A stretch of 64,000 bases of DNA from Gemella haemolysans. GTDB lineage: Bacteria > Bacillota > Bacilli > Staphylococcales > Gemellaceae. The stretch spans positions 2,017,330 through 2,081,329 of the forward strand of contig NZ_CP050965.1 of the NCBI RefSeq assembly GCF_012273215.1, written 5' to 3'. The position numbers were made by a program, and so were the translations under genes. Each line of letters opens with the position of its first letter. Positions within the stretch are counted from its first letter, which is position 1. The notes beneath the pieces were generated by a model. That model worked only from the letters and a program-made list of their open reading frames with translations, did no database searches and was not told the origin of the DNA. Of this stretch, positions 18,294-27,934 are shown piece by piece.

Positions 18294-19853
18294 ATGAAAA
18301 AGAACAAATTGTTTATAGGAGCACTAGCGTTAGTAATGAGTGTTGTAACAGCATGTAGTTCAAAAACGCAAAACACAATTACCACTTCTCAAGATAAAGA
18401 TACTTTCACGTATGCTATTAGTGATGATCCATCATCAACTAACCCAATTAAGGTTAGTGACCGTTGGGGGTTAACAATGACTAATATTATCTACTCACCA
18501 TTAATTAAAGTTAATGGAGATGGTTCAAAAGAATATGCTTTAGCAGAATCTACTGAACTTGCAAAAGATGGTCTTAGCTTAAAAGTTAACTTAAGAAAAG
18601 ATGTAAAATGGTCTGATGGACAAAAATTCACAGCTGACGATGTAGTTTTCACTTATCAAACAAAAGCTAAAAAAGAAAATGGAAACTTCAAAAACTTATG
18701 GATTAGTGATAAACCGATAACTATTGAGAAAGTAGATGACTACACAGTAGTATTTAAGTTCCCAGAGCCAAGTGCAGCTGCAGCAAATAACATTGCAAAT
18801 GAAACTTATATTATTCCAAAACACGTTTATGGAAATGTATCTGATTTCTCAGTTAAAGAATTAAAAGAAACACCAGTAGGAACTGGACCATACAAACTAG
18901 TAGAAAACAAACGTGGAGAATACATTAAATTTGAAGCGAATGAAAATTATTACAATGGTAAGCCAAAAGTTAAAAATGTAGTACTACGTATTATTAAAAG
19001 TGCTGATACTACAAAAGTAGCATTACAAAAAGGTGAGGTAGATGCAGCATATGTATTACCTGCTGCAATTAAAGATTTAGATTCTAAAAACATCGATACT
19101 TATCCTTACAGTGAAAACCGTATTGGATACTTAGGACTAAACACAAACACAGATGAATTAAAAGATGTTAAAGTTAGACAAGCTATTTTATACGCATTAA
19201 ACAAAGAAGATATGAATAAAGCTGCTTACTTAGACAGTAAATACTACCAAAACCCTTATTCATTCTTACCACCGAAAAATCCATTCCATACTGATGATGT
19301 AGAGAAATATACTCAAAATGTTGAAAAAGCAAAATCACTATTAAAAGAAGCTGGAGTTTCTAACTTGAAACTTAACCTAGGATATGCAAGTAACGATGCT
19401 GCAAATACTATCCAAGCAACATTCATCCAACAACAATTACAATCAGTAGGAATTAATGTTGAGCTACGTGGTGGAGATGAGACAGCTATCTTTACAGAAT
19501 TAAGAAAACCTGGTTCTAAAGCTTACAACTTATTCTTAGGTGGATATATCATGGGTAACGATCCTGATTTATACTCTAAGCTATTTGGATCAAATGGTAC
19601 TTCAAATTACTTCCAATACAGAAGTGAAAAAGTTGATGGATTATTCAAACAAGGTGCAGCTGAATTAGATGAAGCTAAACGTAAAGAAGTGTACAAAAAC
19701 CTTCAACAAGAAATTGCTAACCAAGCATACCTGTACCCAATCGTAGATAACCAAAAAATCTTAGCGGTTAACAAACGTGTTGGAAATGTTAACGATGCTA
19801 AGTTAGTACCAATCTACACATTTGATGATTTATCAAAAATTACTCTTAAATAG
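18294..19853 (+). CDS. oppA: Oligopeptide ABC transporter, substrate-binding lipoprotein
   Basis: 519 residues, AAGGAGG upstream. The signal peptide ends in a lipobox VTAC (Cys 21), so the mature protein is lipid-anchored outside the membrane. Solute-binding family 5 features are clear: YAISDDPSSTNPI near the start, LRKDVKWSDGQKFTADDVVFTY, and TGPYKL around residue 195. It is followed by oppBCDF. A hairpin between this gene and oppB would keep OppA in excess over the permease. The nearby Met T-box operon suggests a possible role in acquiring Met-containing peptides (inference). Confidence 0.93.
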   Translation: MKKNKLFIGALALVMSVVTACSSKTQNTITTSQDKDTFTYAISDDPSSTNPIKVSDRWGLTMTNIIYSPLIKVNGDGSKEYALAESTELAKDGLSLKVNLRKDVKWSDGQKFTADDVVFTYQTKAKKENGNFKNLWISDKPITIEKVDDYTVVFKFPEPSAAAANNIANETYIIPKHVYGNVSDFSVKELKETPVGTGPYKLVENKRGEYIKFEANENYYNGKPKVKNVVLRIIKSADTTKVALQKGEVDAAYVLPAAIKDLDSKNIDTYPYSENRIGYLGLNTNTDELKDVKVRQAILYALNKEDMNKAAYLDSKYYQNPYSFLPPKNPFHTDDVEKYTQNVEKAKSLLKEAGVSNLKLNLGYASNDAANTIQATFIQQQLQSVGINVELRGGDETAIFTELRKPGSKAYNLFLGGYIMGNDPDLYSKLFGSNGTSNYFQYRSEKVDGLFKQGAAELDEAKRKEVYKNLQQEIANQAYLYPIVDNQKILAVNKRVGNVNDAKLVPIYTFDDLSKITLK

Positions 19854-19882
19854 TAATAGTAGTGGAAAATAAAATATAGTGT

Positions 19883-19936
19883 GAGGGGGAGTACGATAAA
19901 ATCCTATTTATATAAGATTTTATAGTATCTCCCTCG
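19883..19936 (+). terminator. Hairpin between oppA and oppB
   Basis: A ~20-bp stem (GAGGGGGAGTAC... with ...GTATCTCCCTC, containing GATAAAATC / GATTTTATA) is followed by GCTTTATTAG. The weak T-tract suggests partial termination or 3'-end stabilisation of the oppA message. Confidence 0.7.
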
Positions 19937-20047
19937 CTTTATTAGTTTTAAGGGGAATGTTAATTTATAATTTACAACAAAAAGGTTTGCGATAAATTAT
20001 AAATGAATTTCATAAAAATATAGTAATTAAAATTTAAAGGAGATTGT

Positions 20048-21004
20048 ATGATTCGATATATTTTGAAACGTATATTACAAGCAGTACCATTACTTTTAGT
20101 AATATCGTTTATAGTATTTACTTTAATACATTTAGCGCCATATGATGCTATCGATGCACAGATAACGTCGAATATGTCACAAGAAGAAATTAATATTCTT
20201 CGTGAGCAAAGTGGACTTAATAAACCATTCTTAATTCAGTATGTGGATTGGTTAGGACAAGTATTGAGTGGAAATTTCGGTCACTCATTAGTAACTCACA
20301 ATAGTGTAGGAGAGGAAATTCTATCGAAAATCCCTAATACAATATCATTAGTATTACCAGCGTACGTAACAGCACTAATAATCGCAATAGTACTAGGATT
20401 AGTGGCTGCAGCAAACAAAGGTAAATGGCAAGATAAACTAATCGATGCTGTGGCTTCATTAGGAATAGCTACTCCATCATTTTGGATAGCGATGATATTC
20501 ATCTATGTTTTAGGATATCAATTAAACTTATTCCCAATAATAGGAATGCACACAATTGGTAAAGAGGATGATTTTGGTGATTTCTTACCACACTTTATTA
20601 TGCCTTATCTAACATTAACAATTGTATTCTTCGCAGAACTTACACGTTATGTAAGGTCTTCAGCTTTAAGTCAAACAAATGAAGAGTATGTAGTGGTTCA
20701 ACAAGCTTTTCAAGCGACAAAAACTCAAATCTTTACAAGGCACATTATAAAAAATGTATTAATACCAGTAATAACTCAAGTGGGTATGTCACTGCCGATG
20801 TTAGTAACTGGAGCGATTATTACAGAAACAGTATTTAGTTGGCCAGGAGTCGGACCATATATCACACAAGCAACTAGAGCGTTAGATTACCCTATAATAA
20901 TGGCGGTAATGTTACTGTCAGCTACATTAGTAATAGTAGGTAATTTAATTTCAGACATACTTTACTCAATAGTAGATCCTAGAATTAGAAGAGGAGGTAA
21001 GTAA
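20048..21004 (+). CDS. oppB: Oligopeptide ABC transporter permease OppB
   Basis: 318 residues, AAAGGAG upstream. Six membrane helices. The N-terminus (MIRYILKRILQAVPLLLVISFIVF) and the binding-protein-dependent permease EAA-type loop are typical of OppB/DppB. It forms the inner-membrane channel with OppC. The stop is followed after one base by oppC, so the two are co-translated. Confidence 0.93.
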   Translation: MIRYILKRILQAVPLLLVISFIVFTLIHLAPYDAIDAQITSNMSQEEINILREQSGLNKPFLIQYVDWLGQVLSGNFGHSLVTHNSVGEEILSKIPNTISLVLPAYVTALIIAIVLGLVAAANKGKWQDKLIDAVASLGIATPSFWIAMIFIYVLGYQLNLFPIIGMHTIGKEDDFGDFLPHFIMPYLTLTIVFFAELTRYVRSSALSQTNEEYVVVQQAFQATKTQIFTRHIIKNVLIPVITQVGMSLPMLVTGAIITETVFSWPGVGPYITQATRALDYPIIMAVMLLSATLVIVGNLISDILYSIVDPRIRRGGK

Positions 21005-21005
21005 G

Positions 21006-21830
21006 ATGAAAAGATTTATTAAAATAGTTAAAAGTTCAAAAATCTATATTTTTTCACTTATTTTTATTGCGATATTAGTGTTTGTATCATTAATAGCACC
21101 TTTACTTCCTATAGATCCAGCGGCTACTGATGTAGCGAATCTATCTCAATCACCGAGTTTACAACATTTATTCGGAACTGATGAGGTAGGTCGTGATTAT
21201 TTCATTCGTGTAATCTATGGAGGACGTATTTCTCTTATAGTAGGATTACTGGCGATGGTGACTGCCGTAACAATTGGGACGATAGTAGGACTTATCGCAG
21301 GTTATGTTGGTGGAGTTGTTGATAGTTTACTTATGCGTTTAGTTGATGTATTATCATCTATTCCATGGTTAGTATTAGTAATTGTACTTAGTGTATTTTT
21401 AAAACCAGGAATTGGTTCAATAATTATAGTAATAGGATGTTTTTCTTGGATGCGTCTTGCGAGATTAGTTCGTGCTGAAACTCTATCGGCAAAAGAATAT
21501 GATTATGTAGTATATAGTAGATTTAGCGGTGTAAAAACTATCTCTATCTTAAAGAAACATATTATTCCAGCTATAATACCAACTTTAGTAGTAGCGGCAA
21601 GTGCCTCAATAGCTAACGCAATAATGACAGAAGCGGCACTTAGTTTCTTAGGTCTTGGTATTCAACAGCCTATGACTTCTTGGGGAACACTTCTGCAAAA
21701 TGCACAACAAAGTCTACAACGTGCACCTCATATGGCAATTATCCCTGGATTATTTGTAATGTTAACAATTTATTCATTCAATAATATTGGTAACCTACTT
21801 ACAAAATATATTCAAAAGGAGGGAGAATAG
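21006..21830 (+). CDS. oppC: Oligopeptide ABC transporter permease OppC
   Basis: 274 residues, GGAGG upstream. The OppC family N-terminal helix is followed by HLFGTDEVGRDYFIRVIYGGRISL, a well-known DppC/OppC signature, and five more helices. It pairs with OppB as the second half of the channel. Confidence 0.93.
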   Translation: MKRFIKIVKSSKIYIFSLIFIAILVFVSLIAPLLPIDPAATDVANLSQSPSLQHLFGTDEVGRDYFIRVIYGGRISLIVGLLAMVTAVTIGTIVGLIAGYVGGVVDSLLMRLVDVLSSIPWLVLVIVLSVFLKPGIGSIIIVIGCFSWMRLARLVRAETLSAKEYDYVVYSRFSGVKTISILKKHIIPAIIPTLVVAASASIANAIMTEAALSFLGLGIQQPMTSWGTLLQNAQQSLQRAPHMAIIPGLFVMLTIYSFNNIGNLLTKYIQKEGE

Positions 21831-21831
21831 T

Positions 21832-22698
21832 ATGACAAACATAGTAGAATTAAAAAATCTAACGGTTAATTATAAACCAAATAAAGAAGTAGATAAACAG
21901 CTAATACATGGTATCGATATTAATTTAAGAAAAGGTCATATCACTGGTGTTGTTGGTGAATCAGGAAGTGGAAAAAGTATTCTGATGCGTAGCATAATGT
22001 CTATTCTTCCTAACAATATTTTTGATAAAAATGATAAGTTTATCTTTGATGGAAAGGAAGTCAAGAAGGGTGAAAAATTACCAATTTCTATGATTTTCCA
22101 AAACCCTATGACCTCACTAGATCCAGTTAGAACAATTGGTTTTCACTTAATAGAATTAATAGAAAGATTTCAAAATAAATCTAAAGAAGATGCGAAAAAA
22201 CTAGCTATAGAGCAACTTGAAAAAGTAGGTATTCTTAACGCACCACTTAGAATGGAACAATATCCACATGAATTATCTGGTGGTATGCGTCAAAGAATAT
22301 TAATAGCCATGGCGTTACTTGCTAATCCTAAGTTATTAGTAGCAGATGAACCTACAACTGCTCTAGACGTTACGGTTCAAGCACAGATTTTATCTCTAAT
22401 TAAGAAATTACAAAAAGAAACAGAACTTAGTGTAGCACTAGTCAGTCACGACTTCGGTGTAATAGCTGGAATGTGTGACTATGTGTATATTATGTATAGA
22501 GGTAGAGTTGTCGAAAAAGGTAATGTTGAAGAAATCTTCAGCAATGCACAACACCCATATACAAAACAACTTCTAGCTGCAGCAAGATTAGAAAATACTA
22601 ATAATGAGCTTCTGACTGTTGATTATAAAGAAGATGACAAACACTATACTTGGCAAAAACTTAGCGATACTCATGAGTATCTGAAAGAGGTGGAGTAA
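21832..22698 (+). CDS. oppD: Oligopeptide ABC transporter ATPase OppD
   Basis: Start at ATG 21832 with AGGAGGGAG just upstream. 288 residues. Walker A GESGSGKS, Q-loop MIFQNPMTSLDP, signature LSGGMRQR, Walker B LLVADEPTTALD, and the C-terminal OppD/F extension (HPYTKQLLAA). Its stop overlaps the oppF start (TAATG). It energises peptide import together with OppF. Confidence 0.94.
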   Translation: MTNIVELKNLTVNYKPNKEVDKQLIHGIDINLRKGHITGVVGESGSGKSILMRSIMSILPNNIFDKNDKFIFDGKEVKKGEKLPISMIFQNPMTSLDPVRTIGFHLIELIERFQNKSKEDAKKLAIEQLEKVGILNAPLRMEQYPHELSGGMRQRILIAMALLANPKLLVADEPTTALDVTVQAQILSLIKKLQKETELSVALVSHDFGVIAGMCDYVYIMYRGRVVEKGNVEEIFSNAQHPYTKQLLAAARLENTNNELLTVDYKEDDKHYTWQKLSDTHEYLKEVE

Positions 22699-23591
22699 TG
22701 AGTAAAGAGTATTTAAAACTGAAAAATGTACGAAAAGTTTATAAGTCTAAAGGAATAGGAAAAGAAATCAAAGAAACTATTGCGGTTAATGATATTAGTT
22801 TAGATATTTATAAAGCTGAGACGCTAGCTGTAGTAGGTGAATCTGGTAGTGGAAAGACTACTCTAGGTAAGGGAATTTTAAATATAGACCCATTTATTTC
22901 AGGTGATGTTTTTGTAGAAGGTAATGAAAAATCTTTAACTAAAATGTCAAAAAAAGAACTTGCAGAAGTTTATAGTAAGATGCAAATTATTTTCCAAGAC
23001 CCATATTCATCATTAAATCCACGAATGAGCGCCTTAGATATAGTTATGGAAGCTTTACATAAAGAAGACAAAGAAACTGCGAAGAAAAAGGCGTTAGAAA
23101 TCTTAGAGTTTGTTGGAATTTCTAATGAAGACGCGCTAAAATTATCAAATGCTTTTAGTGGAGGGCAACGTCAACGTATCGGTATTGCTCGAGCAGTTGT
23201 AACAAAACCAGACTTCATTCTATGTGATGAACCAACTTCTGCCTTAGATGCTTCAACACAAGCACAGGTAATTAATTTATTAAAAGATTTACAAAAAAAA
23301 TTCTCTCTAACATATTTATTCATCTCACATAACTTAGGTGTAGTAGAGTATATCGCAGATAGAATAGCGGTAATGTATAGAGGTAATCTAGTAGAACTAG
23401 GAACAACAGAACAGATTATGAAAAATCCACAGCATGTTTATACAAAACGTCTTCTAAATTCTATGCCGATTATTGATCCAGTAAGAGCTAGAAAGATGTT
23501 CGAAGAATTTGAAGTCAGTGCAGAGGAAATAGTAATAACTGGTACTGAAAAATTTGAAGAAGTTGAAGAAGGACACTTTGTGTTAAAATAA
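22698..23591 (+). CDS. oppF: Oligopeptide ABC transporter ATPase OppF
   Basis: 297 residues. Walker A GESGSGKTT, QIIFQDPYSSLNPRM, signature FSGGQRQRIG, Walker B FILCDEPTSALD. An extended ~45-residue C-terminus follows HVYTKRLLNSMP. Last gene of the opp operon; the hairpin at 23601 terminates it. Confidence 0.94.
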   Translation: MSKEYLKLKNVRKVYKSKGIGKEIKETIAVNDISLDIYKAETLAVVGESGSGKTTLGKGILNIDPFISGDVFVEGNEKSLTKMSKKELAEVYSKMQIIFQDPYSSLNPRMSALDIVMEALHKEDKETAKKKALEILEFVGISNEDALKLSNAFSGGQRQRIGIARAVVTKPDFILCDEPTSALDASTQAQVINLLKDLQKKFSLTYLFISHNLGVVEYIADRIAVMYRGNLVELGTTEQIMKNPQHVYTKRLLNSMPIIDPVRARKMFEEFEVSAEEIVITGTEKFEEVEEGHFVLK

Positions 23592-23600
23592 TAATTTGAA

Positions 23601-23652
23601 TGCCAATCTCAAAGATTAGAAAGAAAGTCTAGTTCTTGAGGTTGGTATTTTT
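23601..23652 (+). terminator. Terminator of the opp operon
   Basis: TGCCAATCTCAA pairs with TTGAGGTTGGTA (12 bp with two G-T pairs), followed by TTTTTG. Confidence 0.8.
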
Positions 23653-23673
23653 GCAAAATATTTAAAAGAGATT

Positions 23674-23702
23674 TTGACAGTAGGCAAACTTTGGAGTAAA
23701 AT
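23674..23702 (+). promoter_or_regulatory. Promoter of the YbaK-family gene
   Basis: TTGACA (23674-23679), 17-bp spacer, TAAAAT (23697-23702). Confidence 0.75.
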
Positions 23703-23740
23703 AATAATATTATTACATAATATGGAAAAGAGGAGCTATT

Positions 23741-24232
23741 ATGGCTAAGAAAAAAGAACTAAAAACAAATGCTATGCGATTTTTAGATGAAAATGGTGTA
23801 GAGTACAATCATTTTGAATTTGATGCAGAAAGCGATGCTGCGAAAACTGGTGTAGGAGTAGCTGATATCATCGGGCGTGACCATAACCAAGTATTTAAAA
23901 CAATTATGACTACAGATGGTAAAGGTAACTATGTTGTAGGAGTACTTATGAGTGAAGATAGCATAAACTTTAAAAAACTTGCTAAAGCAGCAGGTGTGAA
24001 AAGTTTATCAATGTTACCACTTAAAGACCTAACAAAAATTACAGGATATGTAAAAGGTGGATGTTCACCATTTGCGATGAAAAAACTATTCCCGACTTTT
24101 GTAGATGAAAAATGTCGTGAAGTAGAAACGATTATTGTTTCTGCAGGTAAAGTAGGTCACCAAGTAGAGGTGAAACCAGAAGTACTAGAGCAACTTATCG
24201 GTGCTCAAGTAGTAGACTTTAAAGCTGAATAA
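23741..24232 (+). CDS. ybaK: Cys-tRNA(Pro)/Cys-tRNA(Cys) deacylase, YbaK/EbsC family
   Basis: 163 residues, the usual family length; AGAGGAG upstream. The conserved Lys in VFKTIM and the GYVKGGCSPFAMKK loop are the hallmarks of YbaK (GGxSP signature). The enzyme hydrolyses Cys mischarged on tRNA-Pro, so it is a translational proofreading factor in the cytoplasm. It has its own promoter and terminator. Confidence 0.92.
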   Translation: MAKKKELKTNAMRFLDENGVEYNHFEFDAESDAAKTGVGVADIIGRDHNQVFKTIMTTDGKGNYVVGVLMSEDSINFKKLAKAAGVKSLSMLPLKDLTKITGYVKGGCSPFAMKKLFPTFVDEKCREVETIIVSAGKVGHQVEVKPEVLEQLIGAQVVDFKAE

Positions 24233-24241
24233 TATAAAAAG

Positions 24242-24300
24242 AACGACTTTTAATAATGATAATTGATGTATCTTATTATTTGAGTCGTTTTTTATTTTTT
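24242..24300 (+). terminator. Terminator after ybaK
   Basis: Long imperfect stem closed by AACGACT and AGTCGTT, with AATAAT/ATTATT pairs inside, followed by TTTTTATTTTTT. Confidence 0.82.
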
Positions 24301-24513
24301 AACAAAAATTAATATATATTCAGTAAAATTTAAATATTAAAAATTTATAAATTATTGTTGAAAAAAGATAACAAATCACTCTAAAAATTGCTGAAAACGT
24401 ATGAAGTAACAATATTTATCTTAATTGAAAAAGTATTGTAACATAATTGAAATAGTTTAGATATTCTACTGAAACTTTGTTTTGTTATACTAATAAGAGT
24501 AAGGAGGCGTAGT

Positions 24514-25302
24514 ATGTTATTTGATACGCATGCGCATCTAAATGATGATGCTTATTTAGAAGACTTAGAAGAAACTATTGCTCGCGCGAAAGAAGCGGGA
24601 GTTAAATTAATAAATATAGTTGGCTTCGATGATAAAAGTATAGAAAAAGCACTGGAAATTACAGCTAAATATGACTTTTTATATTTAACAGTTGGTTGGC
24701 ACCCAGTAGAAGCAATAGATTTCACAGAAGAAAAATATGAAATGATAAAAAATATTGCTTTAACAAATGATAAAGTAGTAGCAATCGGTGAGATTGGTCT
24801 AGATTATCATTGGGATAAAAGTCCAAAAGATGTTCAAAAAGAAGTATTTAGAAGACAAATTCAACTAGCTAAAGAAGTAAATAAACCGATAGTAATTCAC
24901 ACACGTGATGCTATGGCAGATACAATACAAATACTTCAAGAAGAAAAAGCTAGCGAAATTGGTGGGATAATGCACAGTTTTTCTGGTTCTGTAGAAAGCA
25001 TGAATATTATGCTAAAAGAGAAATTCTATATTTCATTAGGAGGTCCGGTAACATTTAAAAATGCGAAGACACCTAAAGAAGTAGCAAAAGCCTGTCCATT
25101 AGATAAGTTGTTAATTGAAACGGATTGTCCGTACTTAACACCAACACCATATAGAGGAAAAAGAAATGAACCTGCATATGTGTATTATGTAGCACAAGAA
25201 ATTGCAGATCTTAAAGAAATGTCGTATGAACAACTAACAAAACAAACATTCAATAATGCATGTACGTTGTTCGGATTAGAAGATAAAAAGGAGATTGATT
25301 AA
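24514..25302 (+). CDS. tatD: TatD-family metal-dependent DNase
   Basis: 262 residues, AAGGAGG upstream. Metal-binding HxH in DTHAHLND (H6, H8), [21 protein letters not shown] and the final Asp in [11 protein letters not shown]: all expected positions for TatD hydrolases. These enzymes act as 3'-5' exonucleases in DNA repair and RNA quality control. The downstream wall-hydrolase gene begins four bases after the stop, a pairing also seen in Bacillus (tatD near yabE). Confidence 0.93.
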   Translation: MLFDTHAHLNDDAYLEDLEETIARAKEAGVKLINIVGFDDKSIEKALEITAKYDFLYLTVGWHPVEAIDFTEEKYEMIKNIALTNDKVVAIGEIGLDYHWDKSPKDVQKEVFRRQIQLAKEVNKPIVIHTRDAMADTIQILQEEKASEIGGIMHSFSGSVESMNIMLKEKFYISLGGPVTFKNAKTPKEVAKACPLDKLLIETDCPYLTPTPYRGKRNEPAYVYYVAQEIADLKEMSYEQLTKQTFNNACTLFGLEDKKEID

Positions 25303-25306
25303 CAGA

Positions 25307-26329
25307 ATGAAATTAGGTAGAATTATTGCAGCAGCAGCAACATCAGGATTATTATTATCAGGAGCTTTCGTAGTAGCGGAAGAATATACAGGGCACAACG
25401 TTTTCGCCGTGAGTTTAGATAACGGAAGCAAAGTTGAGTTAAAAGCTAAAAAAGGAACAGTAAGAGAAGTTCTTATTGCTAATGACATTCCTTTTGGAGC
25501 AGACGATAGAGTAGAACCAGGACTAGATACAAAGGTAAACGGTGGGGAAACTATTAACATCTATAAAGCTCACGAAGTAACAATCGTTGATGGTAATACA
25601 ACTACAGTAAGAAAAACTACTTACAAAAAAGTTGGAGATATCTTAAAAGAATTAAACATTACTCTTGGAGAAAACGATAGAGTAACACCAGATTTAAACA
25701 AAGAAGTAGCAACAGTTGATACTATTAAAATCGTAAGAGACGGAAAAGCTACAGAAGTTAAAAAAGAAGAAATTAAATTCGGAACAAAAGAAGAAAAAGA
25801 TGATTCTAAATATGTAGATGAAAAAGTTACTAAAGTTGAAGGTAAAAACGGAGAAAAAGAAGTAACTTATAATGTTGTAAGAGAAAACGGAAAAGAAATT
25901 TCTAGAGAAGTTGTTTCAGAAAAAGTACTTACAGAAGCAACAACTAAAGTAGTTGTAGTAGGAACAAAACAACGTCCAGCAGATCAACAAAAATCAGCTA
26001 GTCAATCATACGCAGCTCAATCAACTCCAGCTCAATCATATTCATCAGCTGGTGGTTCAGTAAGATTATCAAATGGTAACACTGCAGGAGCAGAAGGAGC
26101 GGCAGCAGCTCAAGAAATGGCTCGTCGTACAGGAGTTTCAGCTTCAACTTGGGAACACATTATTGCACGTGAATCAAACGGACAAGTAAATGCTAGAAAC
26201 GCTTCAGGAGCTAGTGGATTATTCCAAACTATGCCAGGATGGGGATCTACAGCAACAGTTCAAGACCAAATCAATGCAGCTACTCGTGCATACAAAGCGC
26301 AAGGGTTAGCAGCTTGGGGAATGAGATAA
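25307..26329 (+). CDS. Rpf/YabE-like secreted wall hydrolase (DUF348-G5-transglycosylase)
   Basis: Start at ATG 25307; AAGGAG at 25288 lies inside tatD. 340 residues. Signal-like N-terminus ([19 protein letters not shown]). Two DUF348 repeats (~35-145, each with [18 protein letters not shown] turns), a G5 domain (~145-220, [22 protein letters not shown]), a Ser/Gln/Ala-rich linker (~220-250), and a C-terminal transglycosylase-like domain with the catalytic Glu in IIARESNG and the [10 protein letters not shown] and LAAWGMR ends. Likely a cell-wall lytic enzyme that helps remodelling or resuscitation. Confidence 0.9.
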   Translation: MKLGRIIAAAATSGLLLSGAFVVAEEYTGHNVFAVSLDNGSKVELKAKKGTVREVLIANDIPFGADDRVEPGLDTKVNGGETINIYKAHEVTIVDGNTTTVRKTTYKKVGDILKELNITLGENDRVTPDLNKEVATVDTIKIVRDGKATEVKKEEIKFGTKEEKDDSKYVDEKVTKVEGKNGEKEVTYNVVRENGKEISREVVSEKVLTEATTKVVVVGTKQRPADQQKSASQSYAAQSTPAQSYSSAGGSVRLSNGNTAGAEGAAAAQEMARRTGVSASTWEHIIARESNGQVNARNASGASGLFQTMPGWGSTATVQDQINAATRAYKAQGLAAWGMR

Positions 26330-26340
26330 TATAAACAAAA

Positions 26341-26366
26341 AGGCGATCGCTTGATCGTCTTTATTT
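26341..26366 (+). terminator. Terminator after the Rpf-like gene
   Basis: AGGCGATC, loop GCTT, GATCGTCT, then TTATTTG. Confidence 0.8.
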
Positions 26367-26382
26367 GTAAAATTATATAAAG

Positions 26383-26437
26383 AAAATCTAAGTTATAATA
26401 TTATGTAATTACACATGATTTTATAACTTAGATTTTT
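26383..26437. terminator. Bidirectional hairpin between convergent genes
   Basis: A 16-bp perfect stem (26383-26398 with 26421-26436) has A- and T-rich flanks on both sides. It serves at least the efflux gene that ends at 26436 on the minus strand. Confidence 0.72.
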
Positions 26438-27605
26438 AATTTTGTATTCTCTTTTCAATCAATTTGAATGTTACAAAAGATATCACAGAACAAATCACTA
26501 TTGCAATTGCACTAGAATGGAAGATATTACCAATTCCGACTAGTGGTGAAACAACCCCACCTAAGAAAAATGGTACGAACCCGAAGAATGCAGATGCACT
26601 ACCAGCACGTTCACGCTCTAAACTCATAGCGATAGCAGAACCAGCAGGTAGTATAAAACCTAGCCCTAGTAAAAGAAGGAAGAATCTAGCTTCAATGAAT
26701 AGGAAAGGTAATGTTAATGTTAATACGATTGCTAGATATATACTAACTGCTAGCATAAGTGATAATCCTAGCTTAATACTATTTTTTTCTTTAAAGCTAC
26801 CAGCACTTTTACTTCCTAAAACTATAGCAAAACCATTAAGACCAAAACATAAACTGTACATTAATGGAGTTAAATTATAGTGTGTCTGTAAGATAAATGG
26901 AGACGCAGCTATATATGCGAACATTGCAGCTAAAGCGAATCCTTGGATGATAACTAGCGCAAAGAACAGTTTATTTTTTGCGACTAGGATGATTGAGTAA
27001 TAAGTTTTAGTTATTGGAAGATTCAATCTTTTATCTGAATTTAATGATTCATGGAACTTAAAACTTACAGCTAATAAGATAATACCTATTACAGCAAGAG
27101 TTACGAAAATTCCTCTCCAGTCTGTAAGTTGTAGTAATAAACTCCCTAATATAGGAGAAAGTATAGGTGCTAATCCATTAACTGCCATAAGTAATGCAAA
27201 GAATGCAGCTAGTTCACGCCCTTGGTATAAATCAGTAGAAATAGCACGAGAAATAACTACAGCACCTGCAGATGAAATACCTTGGATAAATCTCAATGTT
27301 ATCATTGCATAAACATTCGGAAAGATAATAATAGCCAGTGTACTGATTAAATATATAACTAAGCTTATTATTAATGGATTTTTACGTCCGTATTTATCAC
27401 TGATAGGTCCAATAAGCAATTGCCCTATTGCAAGACCAACCATACTACCTGTTAGAGTAAGTTGAATTGTTGAGGTACTAGCATTGAAAAACGAGGTCAT
27501 AGTAGGCAATGCTGGTAAATATAAGTCTGTAACAAATGGCCCAAAAGCCGATAAAGTTCCTAGAAATAGAACTAAAAATAATTTAGAATTTCTTTTTAAT
27601 GTCAT
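26436..27605 (-). CDS. Bcr/CflA-family multidrug efflux MFS transporter
   Basis: 389 residues with 12 predicted membrane helices. The N-terminus ending TDLYLPALPTM and the motif GPISDKYGRKNPLI between helices 2 and 3 are typical of Bcr/CflA drug:H+ antiporters (DHA1 group). GGAGTCAAT precedes the ATG on the minus strand. A 15-bp palindrome lies at its promoter. Substrate unknown; relatives export bicyclomycin, chloramphenicol or sulfonamides. Confidence 0.88.
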   Translation of the reverse strand: MTLKRNSKLFLVLFLGTLSAFGPFVTDLYLPALPTMTSFFNASTSTIQLTLTGSMVGLAIGQLLIGPISDKYGRKNPLIISLVIYLISTLAIIIFPNVYAMITLRFIQGISSAGAVVISRAISTDLYQGRELAAFFALLMAVNGLAPILSPILGSLLLQLTDWRGIFVTLAVIGIILLAVSFKFHESLNSDKRLNLPITKTYYSIILVAKNKLFFALVIIQGFALAAMFAYIAASPFILQTHYNLTPLMYSLCFGLNGFAIVLGSKSAGSFKEKNSIKLGLSLMLAVSIYLAIVLTLTLPFLFIEARFFLLLLGLGFILPAGSAIAMSLERERAGSASAFFGFVPFFLGGVVSPLVGIGNIFHSSAIAIVICSVISFVTFKLIEKRIQN

Positions 27606-27628
27606 ATTGACTCCTTTCTATTTTTTGA

Positions 27629-27646
27629 AATACGTTACGTATTATA
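27629..27646 (-). promoter_or_regulatory. Palindromic operator at the efflux gene promoter
   Basis: AATACGTTACGTATT (27629-27643) is a perfect 7-1-7 palindrome. It touches the minus-strand TATAAT (27641-27646), so a repressor bound here would block the efflux gene promoter. Confidence 0.5.
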
Positions 27647-27844
27647 GCATAAATAAATTTTTTTCGTAAGTTTTTTTCTTTAAAGAAGTAAAAAAATTTA
27701 ATATGAAATTTTATAACTATTGATAATAAATCTTAAATAAATATTTTACTATTTTTAGATGTAGGAGATTCAATTTTTGTACTTAACATAAAAACATTAA
27801 ACTTTATATTTTTAAATATAATTTTGTATTCAAAGTGCGGGGTG

Positions 27845-27850
27845 TATAAT
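27845..27850 (+). promoter_or_regulatory. -10 element of the peptide permease gene
   Basis: TATAAT at 27845; the -35 is poor (TTTTGT at 17-bp spacing). The leader after it contains a possible AAACC/GGGTTT hairpin. The rest of the 329-bp divergent gap shows no further gene. Confidence 0.45.
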
Positions 27851-27934
27851 GTCTGTAAACCTCTTAAAAACAGTTGTATCAAGGGTTTATGTCTGTTAAA
27901 ATAAAAGTATGAAGTACAAAAGGAGGTTGTTAAT